From NCBI GenBank assembly GCA_900542575.1, contig UQOE01000007.1:1-64000 (forward strand): a stretch of DNA of 64,000 bases, read 5' to 3'. Under the pieces are notes generated by a model. That model was not told where the DNA came from and did no database searches. It worked only from the letters and a program-made list of their open reading frames with translations. This stretch comes from an uncultured Oscillospiraceae bacterium (GTDB taxonomy: Bacteria > Bacillota > Clostridia > Oscillospirales > Acutalibacteraceae). Below are positions 39,331 to 47,381 of this stretch, piece by piece (position 1 is the stretch's first letter; each line of letters opens with the position of its first letter). The position numbers were made by a program, and so were the translations under genes.

Positions 39331-39385
39331 TTGCACTGCGGAGAACGATCGTCTATAATGATTCCAGAGTTAGAGAACTCTAACT
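39331..39385 (+). promoter_or_regulatory. Promoter with DtxR-box-like dyad before the Cys-rich peptide gene
   Basis: TTGCAC (39331-39336) and TATAAT (39354-39359) with 17-bp spacing; a perfect dyad AGTTAGAG-AA-CTCTAACT (39368-39385) covers the start site. The dyad resembles DtxR/IdeR-type boxes (TTAGG...CCTAA), so iron-dependent repression is plausible. Confidence 0.55.
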
Positions 39386-39409
39386 GATACTGCGAGGGAG
39401 GCTAAGTCT

Positions 39410-39574
39410 ATGAATGCAGTTTCCTGGGTTATCCTGGTCGTCATTCTCCTGGTCCTCTCCGGCGTCATCGCCAAGATGGCGAAAGACCGCAAGGATGGGA
39501 AGAGCAGCTGCGACGCCTGCGGAAATGCGGCGGCCTGCGCCGCCTATAAGAGCGGAAAAAGCTGCCGAAAATAA
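39410..39574 (+). CDS. FeoB-associated Cys-rich membrane peptide
   Basis: A 54-residue protein: one transmembrane helix (VSWVILVVILLVLSGVIA, residues 4-21), a basic stop-transfer segment, then SSCDACGNAAACAAYKSGKS with Cys ligands (CxxC and further Cys). This is the pattern of FeoB-associated Cys-rich membrane proteins, which accompany the ferrous-iron transporter FeoB. GAGGGAGG lies upstream of the ATG. No feoA or feoB is adjacent, so the gene is an orphan here. The promoter carries a dyad like an iron box. Confidence 0.72.
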   Translation: MNAVSWVILVVILLVLSGVIAKMAKDRKDGKSSCDACGNAAACAAYKSGKSCRK

Positions 39575-39591
39575 AACACGACCTTCATACC

Positions 39592-39623
39592 AGGGGCGGT
39601 TCCGAAAGGGGCCGCTCCTTTTT
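39592..39623 (+). terminator. Terminator after the Cys-rich peptide gene
   Basis: AGGGGCGGTTCC (39592-39603) pairs with GGGGCCGCTCCT (39608-39619), with wobbles, followed by T5. Confidence 0.65.
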
Positions 39624-39753
39624 GTCCTTTTGTCCGCAGTTGTGCGAATTTGTCCGCCACCTGCAATTTTTCGTGTTCGAGCACGGAAATTGCTGTCGTT
39701 TTATGTTATACTGACAGGCAGGAGAAATCCGTACAAAAAAGGAGGAGAATGAT

Positions 39754-42390
39754 ATGAAAAAATATGGAAAACGATGGCTTTCCGCACTGATGGCGCTCCT
39801 GTTCGCACTGATTGTCCTCGTGCCTGCGGCCTCGGCCGCCACGCCGGAGATGGCGGACCCCGCCCGCAGTCTGAATTTTGACGACGGCTGGAAATTCCAT
39901 CTCGGCGACGCGGACGGCGCCCAGGCAATGGACTATGCCGATGGGGCGTGGAGGGACGTCACGCTGCCGCACGACTACAGCATTGAACAGGACTTCACCC
40001 CGACGGCCCAGGGCGAGAGCGGATACCTGCCCGGCGGCATCGGCTGGTACCGCAAGACCTTTACCGCGCCGGTGGATTATGCCGGAAAGCATATTACACT
40101 GGACTTTGACGGTGCGTATATGAATACCGAGGTCTATGTCAATGGTACGAAAGTCGGCACCAACCCGTACGGCTACAACCCGTTCTCCTTTGATATCACT
40201 GACCTCGTGCGGCCGGGTCAGAAAAACGTGGTGGCTGTGAAGACCAACAACAGGATACCGTCCAGCCGGTGGTACTCCGGCAGCGGCATTTTCCGCGACG
40301 TCTGGCTGACCGTGACGAATCCGCTGCGCATTGCGAAAAATGGCGTACAGATTACGACGCCGGACCTTGCGAAAGGCAGCGGCCGCACCGATGTCAGAAC
40401 CACTGTCGAGAACGGCACATCGAAGGACCAGACCATTGAGCTGCGCCAGACCGTTAAAAACGGTGCGCAGAAGAAGAAATTCCGCAGCTCGAGGTACACG
40501 GTTCCGGCCGGGAAGACCCGGACCTTTGCCATGTCTTTTGACATGAAGAATCCGAAACTCTGGAGCCCGGAGACCCCGGAAGTCTACATGATGACCACGG
40601 AACTCCTTGTGGACGGCAGGCCCGTCGATACGGTCTCCAATGACTACGGATATAAATGGATTAAGATTGACAACAACAATGGCTTCTTCCTTAACGGAAA
40701 GCCCCTCAAGCTGAAGGGCGTCTGCATGCACCATGACCAGGGTGCGCTGGGCGCCGTGGCCAACCGCGCGGCCATAGAGCGGCAGATCCAGATGATGAAG
40801 AAAATGGGCTGCAACTCCATCCGCACTTCGCACAATCCGCAGAGCGCCGAGTTTATCGACCTGTGCAATAAGTACGGCATCCTCGTCCTCGACGAGATGT
40901 ACGATGGCTGGCACGCCAACAAGAACGTCAACATTCACGATTTCTCGGAGTCCTTCTATAAAGAGGTCCCGGCCTCCGACTCCCGCCTGGTCGACTCCTA
41001 CACCGGCGAGACCTACGCGGAATTCTCGCTGAAACAGACGATGAAGCGCGACCGCAATGCGCCGGCCGTCTTTGAGTGGGATCTCGGCAACGAGGTCGAG
41101 GGCGCCGCAGCCGGCATCGCCTATGACCGGGACGCAAAGAAACTGATCCAGTGGACCAAAGAGGTCGATCCGACCCGCCCGGTCACCTCAGCTGACAGCA
41201 TGCTGAAATATTACGACAAGATTGAGGTTCCGGACCACACGAACATAGCCAACATGCAGACAGCGGCCGGCGGCATGGTCGGCGGCAACTATGTCCATGG
41301 CAATGTCTATGACATCATCCACAAACGGCATCCGGACTGGAACCTGGTGGCCTCCGAAGATGCCAGTGCGGTCAACAGCCGCGGCGTCTACAAGCGCTCC
41401 AAAGATCAGCTGCCGGATCACCAGCTCACCTCTTATGATGAGAGTACGGTATCCTGGGGCAAGATGGCTGCTGAGTCCTGGTATGACTGTATTACCCGCG
41501 ACTATATCTCCGGCGAATACGTCTGGACCGGCTTCGATTACATCGGTGAGCCCACGCCCTGGAACGATGTCGTCTCCGTCCCGTACCGCGGCTGGCCGGC
41601 GCCGAAGAACTCCTATTTCGGCATCGTCGACACCGCCGGCTTCCCGAAGGACTCCTATTATTTCTACATGTCCCAGTGGAATACAGACGTTACCACCCTG
41701 CACATCCTGCCGCAGTGGAATGAGAATGTCGTGGAGAAGGACGCCGATGGCAACGTTAAAGTCGTTGTCTACTCCAGTGCCCCGAGCGTCGAACTCTTCT
41801 TCACGCCGAAAAACGGCGGAAAGAAAGTCTCTCTCGGCCGCAAGACCTTTACGAAGAAACGCACCGCTGCAGGCTATACGTACCAGATCTACGAGGGCCC
41901 CGGAAAATCTGACAAGGACTACGAGAACCTCTATCTGAGCTGGAATGTCCCATACCAGGACGGCACACTGACCGCAGTCGCCTATGATGCGGACGGCCAT
42001 GTCATCCGGAAGACGGAGGGCCAGAGCAGCGTCTCAACGACCGGCCCCGCTGCAGAACTCCGCGCCGACCTCTACGGAGATCGAAAGACCATCTCCGCAG
42101 ACGGGAAAGATCTGGCCTACATTGAGGTCCGCATTACGGACAAGGACGGCCTGGCTGTCCCGGATGCCTGCAATAAAATCACGGTCTCAGTCGACGGTAC
42201 CGCTGTCCGACTGGTGGGCGTCGATAATGGCAATGCCTACGACACGCAGAGCTACCGTGCCAATAACCGCAAGGCGTTCAACGGCCGGTTCCTCGCAATT
42301 GTCCAATCGACCGGACAGAAGGGTAAAGCGAAAGTTACCGTTAAAGCGGACGGCCTGAAGTCCGATACCGTAACCATTCATACCAAATAA
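39754..42390 (+). CDS. Secreted family 2 glycoside hydrolase (beta-galactosidase-like)
   Basis: This 878-residue protein has a signal peptide (KKYGKRWLSALMALLFALIV, cleavage near ASA-AT). GH2 domains follow in order: sugar-binding (FDDGWKFHLGD, LPHDYSIEQDF), immunoglobulin-like, TIM barrel with GVCMHHDQGALG and SIRTSHNPQS, then C-terminal beta domains. The acid/base is Glu447 (DLGNEVEG) and the nucleophile Glu588 (SGEYVWTGFDY). The C-terminal region from about 790 (GDRKTISADGKDLAYIEVRI) is an invasin-like immunoglobulin domain common in gut GH2 enzymes. There is no wall anchor. GGAGGAG precedes the ATG; TATACT near 39707 is a possible -10. Confidence 0.92.
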   Translation: MKKYGKRWLSALMALLFALIVLVPAASAATPEMADPARSLNFDDGWKFHLGDADGAQAMDYADGAWRDVTLPHDYSIEQDFTPTAQGESGYLPGGIGWYRKTFTAPVDYAGKHITLDFDGAYMNTEVYVNGTKVGTNPYGYNPFSFDITDLVRPGQKNVVAVKTNNRIPSSRWYSGSGIFRDVWLTVTNPLRIAKNGVQITTPDLAKGSGRTDVRTTVENGTSKDQTIELRQTVKNGAQKKKFRSSRYTVPAGKTRTFAMSFDMKNPKLWSPETPEVYMMTTELLVDGRPVDTVSNDYGYKWIKIDNNNGFFLNGKPLKLKGVCMHHDQGALGAVANRAAIERQIQMMKKMGCNSIRTSHNPQSAEFIDLCNKYGILVLDEMYDGWHANKNVNIHDFSESFYKEVPASDSRLVDSYTGETYAEFSLKQTMKRDRNAPAVFEWDLGNEVEGAAAGIAYDRDAKKLIQWTKEVDPTRPVTSADSMLKYYDKIEVPDHTNIANMQTAAGGMVGGNYVHGNVYDIIHKRHPDWNLVASEDASAVNSRGVYKRSKDQLPDHQLTSYDESTVSWGKMAAESWYDCITRDYISGEYVWTGFDYIGEPTPWNDVVSVPYRGWPAPKNSYFGIVDTAGFPKDSYYFYMSQWNTDVTTLHILPQWNENVVEKDADGNVKVVVYSSAPSVELFFTPKNGGKKVSLGRKTFTKKRTAAGYTYQIYEGPGKSDKDYENLYLSWNVPYQDGTLTAVAYDADGHVIRKTEGQSSVSTTGPAAELRADLYGDRKTISADGKDLAYIEVRITDKDGLAVPDACNKITVSVDGTAVRLVGVDNGNAYDTQSYRANNRKAFNGRFLAIVQSTGQKGKAKVTVKADGLKSDTVTIHTK

Positions 42391-42403
42391 CATAACCTAT
42401 GAG

Positions 42404-42442
42404 GACCGCCGCACACAGGGAGACCTGGTGCGGCGGTCTTTC
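42404..42442 (+). terminator. Terminator of the GH2 gene
   Basis: GACCGCCGCAC (42404-42414) pairs exactly with GTGCGGCGGTC (42428-42438), followed by TTTCC. Confidence 0.75.
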
Positions 42443-42445
42443 CAA

Positions 42446-42727
42446 TTGACAAAAATTCTGTATTTTCAATTTTCGTCAGGCACAGGCGTGTTTTTTGACA
42501 TAAGATCTTTATCTGCGATTTTTGTCAAATGAAAGCGGGCCTCTGAAGCGGCTTTTTTGACAGAACATGCTGATTATTAGATTTTGTCGAGCAGATAGAA
42601 TACAAATTCAACATAATTGTAGCATTGCATCGGCTTTCCGGTTGACAAAAATCCGAAATTCTAAGTTCTTGACAAAAAATCGGCCCCGCTGTGACAAAAT
42701 TCCCGAATTCTCACATTTTGTCAAAAG
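42446..42727. repeat. Cluster of TTGACAAAAA-type repeats in both orientations
   Basis: About nine copies of TTGACA(AAAA) occur in 280 bp: forward near 42446, 42495, 42556, 42642, 42669 and 42692, and reverse near 42518, 42581 and 42714. Some continue as AATTC or ATCC. The forward copy at 42692 and the reverse copy at 42714 make a hairpin. It may be a regulator-binding cluster before the transporter gene. No gene is visible in this gap. Confidence 0.5.
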
Positions 42728-42805
42728 ATCCGGCGCCGGCCTTACTTGCCATTTCCGCCCGGGAACGCTATCATAACCCCATATTGTTCTTCGGGGAGGA
42801 AAGTT

Positions 42806-43786
42806 ATGGCGACCAAGACTTCCGCTTTTGCAAAGACGCCGGTGCTGGTGCCGCTGGCCATGCTGTGCGCCCTGCTGTGGGGCGGCGCGTTTCCGGCCAT
42901 AAAAATCGGATATCAGGTACTGGCAATCGGGGCATCCGATTCCGCACGGCAGATCCTGTTTGCCGGCGTCCGCTTTACGCTGGCCGGTATTCTGGCCTGG
43001 ATCATCGGCAGCCTTCTGAACCGCCGGCCGCTTATCCCGCGCAGGGGGGCCTGGCACAAGGTCTTTATCCTTTGTCTTGCTCAGACGGCGGTGCAGTATT
43101 TCTTCTTTTATATCGGTCTGGCCCACACTACGGGAGTCCGTGCCTCTATTCTGACCGGCATGGCCTCTTTTCTGTCCCTGCTCTTCACGGTATGGATCTA
43201 CCACTCGGAGCCGCTCACGGCCCGCAAGGTTTTGGGCTGTCTGATCGGCTTCGGGGGCGTCGTGCTCATTGAGACCGGCGGTACCGGGCTGACCGGCGGG
43301 TTTCACCTGCTGGGCGACGGAATGCTTGTCATCTCCACGATCTGTTCGGCCCTGTCCTCTGTCTTTCTGAAGCGGTTTACAAAAGACGAGGAGCCGTTCA
43401 CCATGACCAGCTGGCAGTTCTTTTTCGGCGGGCTGATGCTCACGGCGGCCGGGTCGGTACTGTGCCGAATCCAGCACGGGAAGGTGATGCTCTTCGCCGC
43501 GGCGCAGGAGAGCGGGCAGCTCGGAAAGGGCATCCTGGTGCTGCTGGTTCTGGCAGGCATCTCCGCAGTGGCCTATTCGGTCTGGGGTGTACTGCTCAAA
43601 CACAATCCGGTCTCAAAGGTCACCGTCTTCAACTGCCTGATCCCGGTTTTTGGAACATTGCTCTCCCTGTGGCTGCTCCGGGAATCGGCCTCTCAGCCCC
43701 TCTGGGTCATCCTTTGTTCGGTACTGCTGGTAGCCGTCGGCACGCTATTGGTGCAATATCGGAACCAGGACGCAATAGATGCTTGA
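42806..43786 (+). CDS. EamA/DMT-family transporter
   Basis: This 326-residue membrane protein has ten predicted helices in two EamA repeats, with MLCALLWGGAFPAIKIGYQV at the start of repeat one and GISAVAYSVWGVLLKHNPVS in repeat two. DMT exporters move amino acids, nucleotides or drugs out of the cell, but the substrate cannot be read from sequence. GGGGAGG lies upstream of ATG 42806. The preceding spacer is full of TTGACAAAAA repeats that could serve as promoters or operators. Confidence 0.88.
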   Translation: MATKTSAFAKTPVLVPLAMLCALLWGGAFPAIKIGYQVLAIGASDSARQILFAGVRFTLAGILAWIIGSLLNRRPLIPRRGAWHKVFILCLAQTAVQYFFFYIGLAHTTGVRASILTGMASFLSLLFTVWIYHSEPLTARKVLGCLIGFGGVVLIETGGTGLTGGFHLLGDGMLVISTICSALSSVFLKRFTKDEEPFTMTSWQFFFGGLMLTAAGSVLCRIQHGKVMLFAAAQESGQLGKGILVLLVLAGISAVAYSVWGVLLKHNPVSKVTVFNCLIPVFGTLLSLWLLRESASQPLWVILCSVLLVAVGTLLVQYRNQDAIDA

Positions 43787-43875
43787 CCGGTGGGGACAGG
43801 TGCGGTAAAATGAGAAATCGCTCAATTAGATTTTTCACAATTTGTCTATACATTAATTAAGAAAGGGGCTCACAA

Positions 43876-45021
43876 ATGAAAGTCGACTACAATCCGTGCA
43901 AGGTCGCACTTCTGACCGGCTATCTCGGTGCCGGCAAGACGACGCTGCTCAACAAAATTCTGGCCCAGCCGAACGGCCATAAAATTGCGGTTATCGTAAA
44001 CGACATCGGAGAAGTCAATATCGATGCGAACCTTATTGCTAAAGGCAGCACCATCGACATGACAAACGGCGACCTCGTTCCGCTGACCAACGGCTGCATC
44101 TGCTGCACCCTGAGTCAGGACCTGGCCCAGCAGCTGTCCGACCTCGCCTGCACCCGCAAGTACGACTATATCGTCATCGAGGCCAGCGGCATCTGTGAGC
44201 CGATCCCAATTGCCCAGACTATCACCATGATGGGCAACGCCACGGCAGAGCAGAATATGCCGGAAATCGTCAATCTCGACAACATTGTCACCGTCGTGGA
44301 CGCCGCCCGTTTTGCCGATGAGTTCTCCTGCGGCGAGGTTCTGCAGGAGGAGCCGGAGGACGAAGAAGATCTTGCCTCCCTGCTGGTCCAGCAGCTTGAG
44401 TTCACCAATACGGTCATCCTGAACAAGGCCGACCTGGTCACGGACTCCGAGAAGGAGCGCATTCGTGCCGTCATTAAGGCGCTGTCCCCGAAGGCGGAAA
44501 TCGTCGAGGCCACTTACGGTGACGTCGACATGGGTGAAATCCTCGACACCGGCCGCTTCGACTTCGAATCCGCCTGCATGTCCGCCGGGTGGATCCAGGC
44601 CATCGAAAATCCGGAAGAGGAAGAAGAGGGCGAGGCCCTGGAATACGGCATTCAGACGTTTGTCTTTGAAACCCGCAAGCCGTTTGACATGGAAAAGCTG
44701 CAGAACGTCTTCATGGAGTGGCCGGTCAACGTCATCCGCACGAAAGGCTATGTCTGGTTCGCCGAGAACCCGAACGACGCCTTCATCCTGGAGCAGGCCG
44801 GCCGGCAGGTCACCATTCAGCCCGACGGAATCTGGCTCGCCTGTGCCACCGAGCAGGACCGCGAAGAGGCCTTTGCCCAGTACCCGGACCTGAAAGACGA
44901 CTGGGACGATGTTTACGGCGACCGCGTCAACCGCCTCGTCATTATCGGCCAGGATCTTGAAAAAGAAGAAATGACCCGCGAGCTCAACAGTGCGCTCTCC
45001 GACAAGGATCCTATCGGCTGA
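43876..45021 (+). CDS. CobW/ZNG1-type G3E GTPase metallochaperone
   Basis: This 381-residue protein has Walker A LTGYLGAGKTTLLNKIL (about residues 13-29), the metal-binding GCICCTL motif (near 74), VIEASGICEPIPIA and NKADLV for guanine recognition, then a CobW C-terminal domain (VFETRKPFDMEKLQNVFMEW). G3E GTPases deliver Zn, Co, Ni or Fe to target enzymes. A very acidic insertion (NPEEEEEGEALE and EEPEDEEDL) may bind metal. It may serve the chelatase of this strain, but it is far from those genes. AAAGGGGC precedes the ATG. Confidence 0.88.
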   Translation: MKVDYNPCKVALLTGYLGAGKTTLLNKILAQPNGHKIAVIVNDIGEVNIDANLIAKGSTIDMTNGDLVPLTNGCICCTLSQDLAQQLSDLACTRKYDYIVIEASGICEPIPIAQTITMMGNATAEQNMPEIVNLDNIVTVVDAARFADEFSCGEVLQEEPEDEEDLASLLVQQLEFTNTVILNKADLVTDSEKERIRAVIKALSPKAEIVEATYGDVDMGEILDTGRFDFESACMSAGWIQAIENPEEEEEGEALEYGIQTFVFETRKPFDMEKLQNVFMEWPVNVIRTKGYVWFAENPNDAFILEQAGRQVTIQPDGIWLACATEQDREEAFAQYPDLKDDWDDVYGDRVNRLVIIGQDLEKEEMTRELNSALSDKDPIG

Positions 45022-45040
45022 TTCTGCCCGCAGGAAAAGC

Positions 45041-45076
45041 AGCTCCCCGGCAGAAAATCTGCTGAGGAGCTTTTTT
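45041..45076 (+). terminator. Terminator after the CobW-type gene
   Basis: AGCTCC (45041-45046) pairs with GGAGCT (45066-45071), with inner CAGA/TCTG pairing, followed by T6. Confidence 0.7.
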
Positions 45077-45152
45077 GTCCATGTGTTAACAGAAAGTTCC
45101 CATTTGTTTCCTATGATGAAAAGCATATTGTTTTATCAGGAGGCCGCCTAAC

Positions 45153-45608
45153 ATGGATGAAAGCCGTTTGGAAATCCCCATTCTCATCAAACTCATCGCG
45201 GAGGCATCGGAGCGAGATGTCAACCGCCAAATGAAGGACCAGGAGGTCACAGCGACACAGGCACGCGCTCTTGGCTACCTTTCCTATGCGAACCAACCAA
45301 TCCCGGAGAAGAAGCTGGAAAAGGCCCTGCACATTTCACAGCCCTCGACCGCCGGGCTGGTCCACCGCCTGCAGGACCGCGGGCTCATCGCGACATCTCC
45401 CTGCCCCGACGACGGGCGCTCAACGCTGGTGGCACTGACGGAAAAGGGCTCCAGGAAAGTATCGGAAACCCGTGAGGCGGTCGGCCGCACCCAGAAACTT
45501 CTAGAACGAGATTTCTCCGAAGAGGAGAAAGAAGCCATTCGAACCTATCTGAGTAAAATGCTCCGCACTCTGCAGGAGGAAGAGGCACGAAACGCCTCAG
45601 ACAAATAA
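45153..45608 (+). CDS. MarR-family regulator of ABC exporter operon
   Basis: This 151-residue MarR protein has IPEKKLEKALHISQPSTAGL as reading helices and PCPDDGRSTLVALTEKGSRK as wing. AGGAGG lies upstream. It is 14 nt before the first of two ABC exporter genes, the standard layout for a ligand-controlled multidrug exporter operon. Confidence 0.87.
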   Translation: MDESRLEIPILIKLIAEASERDVNRQMKDQEVTATQARALGYLSYANQPIPEKKLEKALHISQPSTAGLVHRLQDRGLIATSPCPDDGRSTLVALTEKGSRKVSETREAVGRTQKLLERDFSEEEKEAIRTYLSKMLRTLQEEEARNASDK

Positions 45609-45622
45609 GGAGGAAACGCTCT

Positions 45623-47365
45623 GTGATCAAGACCCTTACCGGGCAGATAAAACAGTATAAGCGGGACACGATCCTGACGCCCATTTTTACGGCGCTGGAA
45701 GTTATCATGGAGGTTCTGATTCCGTATGTTACAGCGCGAATCATCGACCTCGGCATCTCCCAGCACAATATGCACAATGTGTGGAAATACGGCATCATGA
45801 CGTTGGTTATGGCGCTGTTCGGACTTCTGTTCGGCACGCTGGCCGGTGTCTTTGACGCCTCTGCCTCCACCGGCTTTGCCCGGAATCTCCGGCAGAGCAT
45901 GTTTGAAAACATCCAGCGGTTCTCATTTTCCAATATCGATAAATTCAGCACCGCCGGACTCGTCACCCGCATGACGACAGATATCACAAATGTCCAGATG
46001 GCGTTTATGATGGTCCTGCGCATTGCCGTCCGCGCACCGCTGATGATGATTGTCAGCCTTATCATGTGCATCGTCATCAGCCCGAAGATCAGCCTGATCT
46101 TCCTCGTGGTACTCGTCTTTGTCGGCGTCTTTCTCGGACCGCTGATGAAAAAGGTTACGGTCATCTTCCGGAAGATGTTTGACCAGTACGACCTGGTCAA
46201 TGCCGACGTGCAGGAGAACGTCTCCGGTATCCGCGTCGTCAAGGCCTATGTCCGCGAGGACTATGAGAACAGCAAGATGTTCCGTGCGGCCAAGCGGCTT
46301 TACGATCTGGCAGTCGCTGCGCAGAGCCGGACGGCCATCGTCATGCCGGTCATGATGCTCGCCATCTACGGCGCCATGATCGGCGTCTCCTGGTTCGGAG
46401 CGAAGTTTATCGTCGCCGGCAGTATGACGACCGGTGAGCTGACTTCGCTGTTCAGCTATGTCATGAGCGTCCTCATCTCACTGATGATGCTCGGCATGAT
46501 TATCGTTATGCTGGTCATGAGCAATGCCTCTGCCCAGCGTATTACAGAGGTCCTGGAGGAGGAGCCGGATATCGTCAACCCGGAGAACCCGGTCATGGAA
46601 GTGCCGAATGGCTCTGTAGACTTTGACCACGTGGACTTCTCCTACAAGACCGGTACCGGAGAGAAGACCCTTCAGGATATTGACCTGCACATCCGTTCCG
46701 GTGAGACCATCGGTGTCATCGGCGGAACCGGCAGCGGCAAGAGCTCCCTGGTCAGCCTCATCAGCCGGCTCTACGATGTCGACACCGGATCGGTCCGGGT
46801 CGGCGGCCGCGACGTCCGGGAATATGATCTCGAGACGCTCCGCGACAAGGTGGCCGTCGTTCTCCAGAAGAACGAACTCTTCACCGGCAGCATTCTCGAC
46901 AACCTGCGCTGGGGCAAAGAGGACGCTACGCTGGAGGAGTGCCAGCGCGTCTGCCGGGTTGCCTGCGCCGACGAGTTTATCGACCGCTTCCCGGACGGCT
47001 ATAACACCCATATTGAACAGGGCGGCTCCAACGTCTCCGGCGGCCAGAAGCAGCGGCTCTGTATTGCGCGGGCCCTGCTGAAGGATCCGAATATCCTCAT
47101 CCTGGACGATTCCACCAGTGCGGTGGACACCGCCACCGACGCAAAAATTCGGGCGGCTTTCCGAAATGACCTCCCGGAGACCACGAAAATCATCATTTCC
47201 CAGCGCATCTCCAGCGTACAGGATGCAGACCGCATCCTCGTCCTGGATGACGGCAGAATCAGCGGCTTCGACACCCATGAAAATCTGCTGCAGGGAAATG
47301 CCATTTACAAAGATATCTACGACGTCCAGATGAAGGCCGGCGGAGATTTCGACCAGGCGAACTGA
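45623..47365 (+). CDS. Heterodimeric ABC exporter subunit, degenerate ATPase site
   Basis: This 580-residue half-transporter has six membrane helices (residues 10-310) and an ATPase domain with Walker A GGTGSGKSS, signature NVSGGQKQR and Walker B ILILDDSTSAVD. The catalytic Glu is replaced by Asp and the switch His by Gln (IIISQRISSV). In heterodimeric exporters such as BmrCD or TM287/288 one subunit carries such a degenerate site, so this is the non-canonical partner of the next gene. The start is GTG, with AAGGAGG upstream. Confidence 0.9.
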   Translation: MIKTLTGQIKQYKRDTILTPIFTALEVIMEVLIPYVTARIIDLGISQHNMHNVWKYGIMTLVMALFGLLFGTLAGVFDASASTGFARNLRQSMFENIQRFSFSNIDKFSTAGLVTRMTTDITNVQMAFMMVLRIAVRAPLMMIVSLIMCIVISPKISLIFLVVLVFVGVFLGPLMKKVTVIFRKMFDQYDLVNADVQENVSGIRVVKAYVREDYENSKMFRAAKRLYDLAVAAQSRTAIVMPVMMLAIYGAMIGVSWFGAKFIVAGSMTTGELTSLFSYVMSVLISLMMLGMIIVMLVMSNASAQRITEVLEEEPDIVNPENPVMEVPNGSVDFDHVDFSYKTGTGEKTLQDIDLHIRSGETIGVIGGTGSGKSSLVSLISRLYDVDTGSVRVGGRDVREYDLETLRDKVAVVLQKNELFTGSILDNLRWGKEDATLEECQRVCRVACADEFIDRFPDGYNTHIEQGGSNVSGGQKQRLCIARALLKDPNILILDDSTSAVDTATDAKIRAAFRNDLPETTKIIISQRISSVQDADRILVLDDGRISGFDTHENLLQGNAIYKDIYDVQMKAGGDFDQAN

Positions 47366-47381
47366 GGAGGGGGAGACTGCT

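Noticed and set aside
42446..42727. TTGACA repeats as a set of six promoters
   Set aside because: Most copies have no TATAAT-like box 16-18 bp downstream, so I list them as repeats only.
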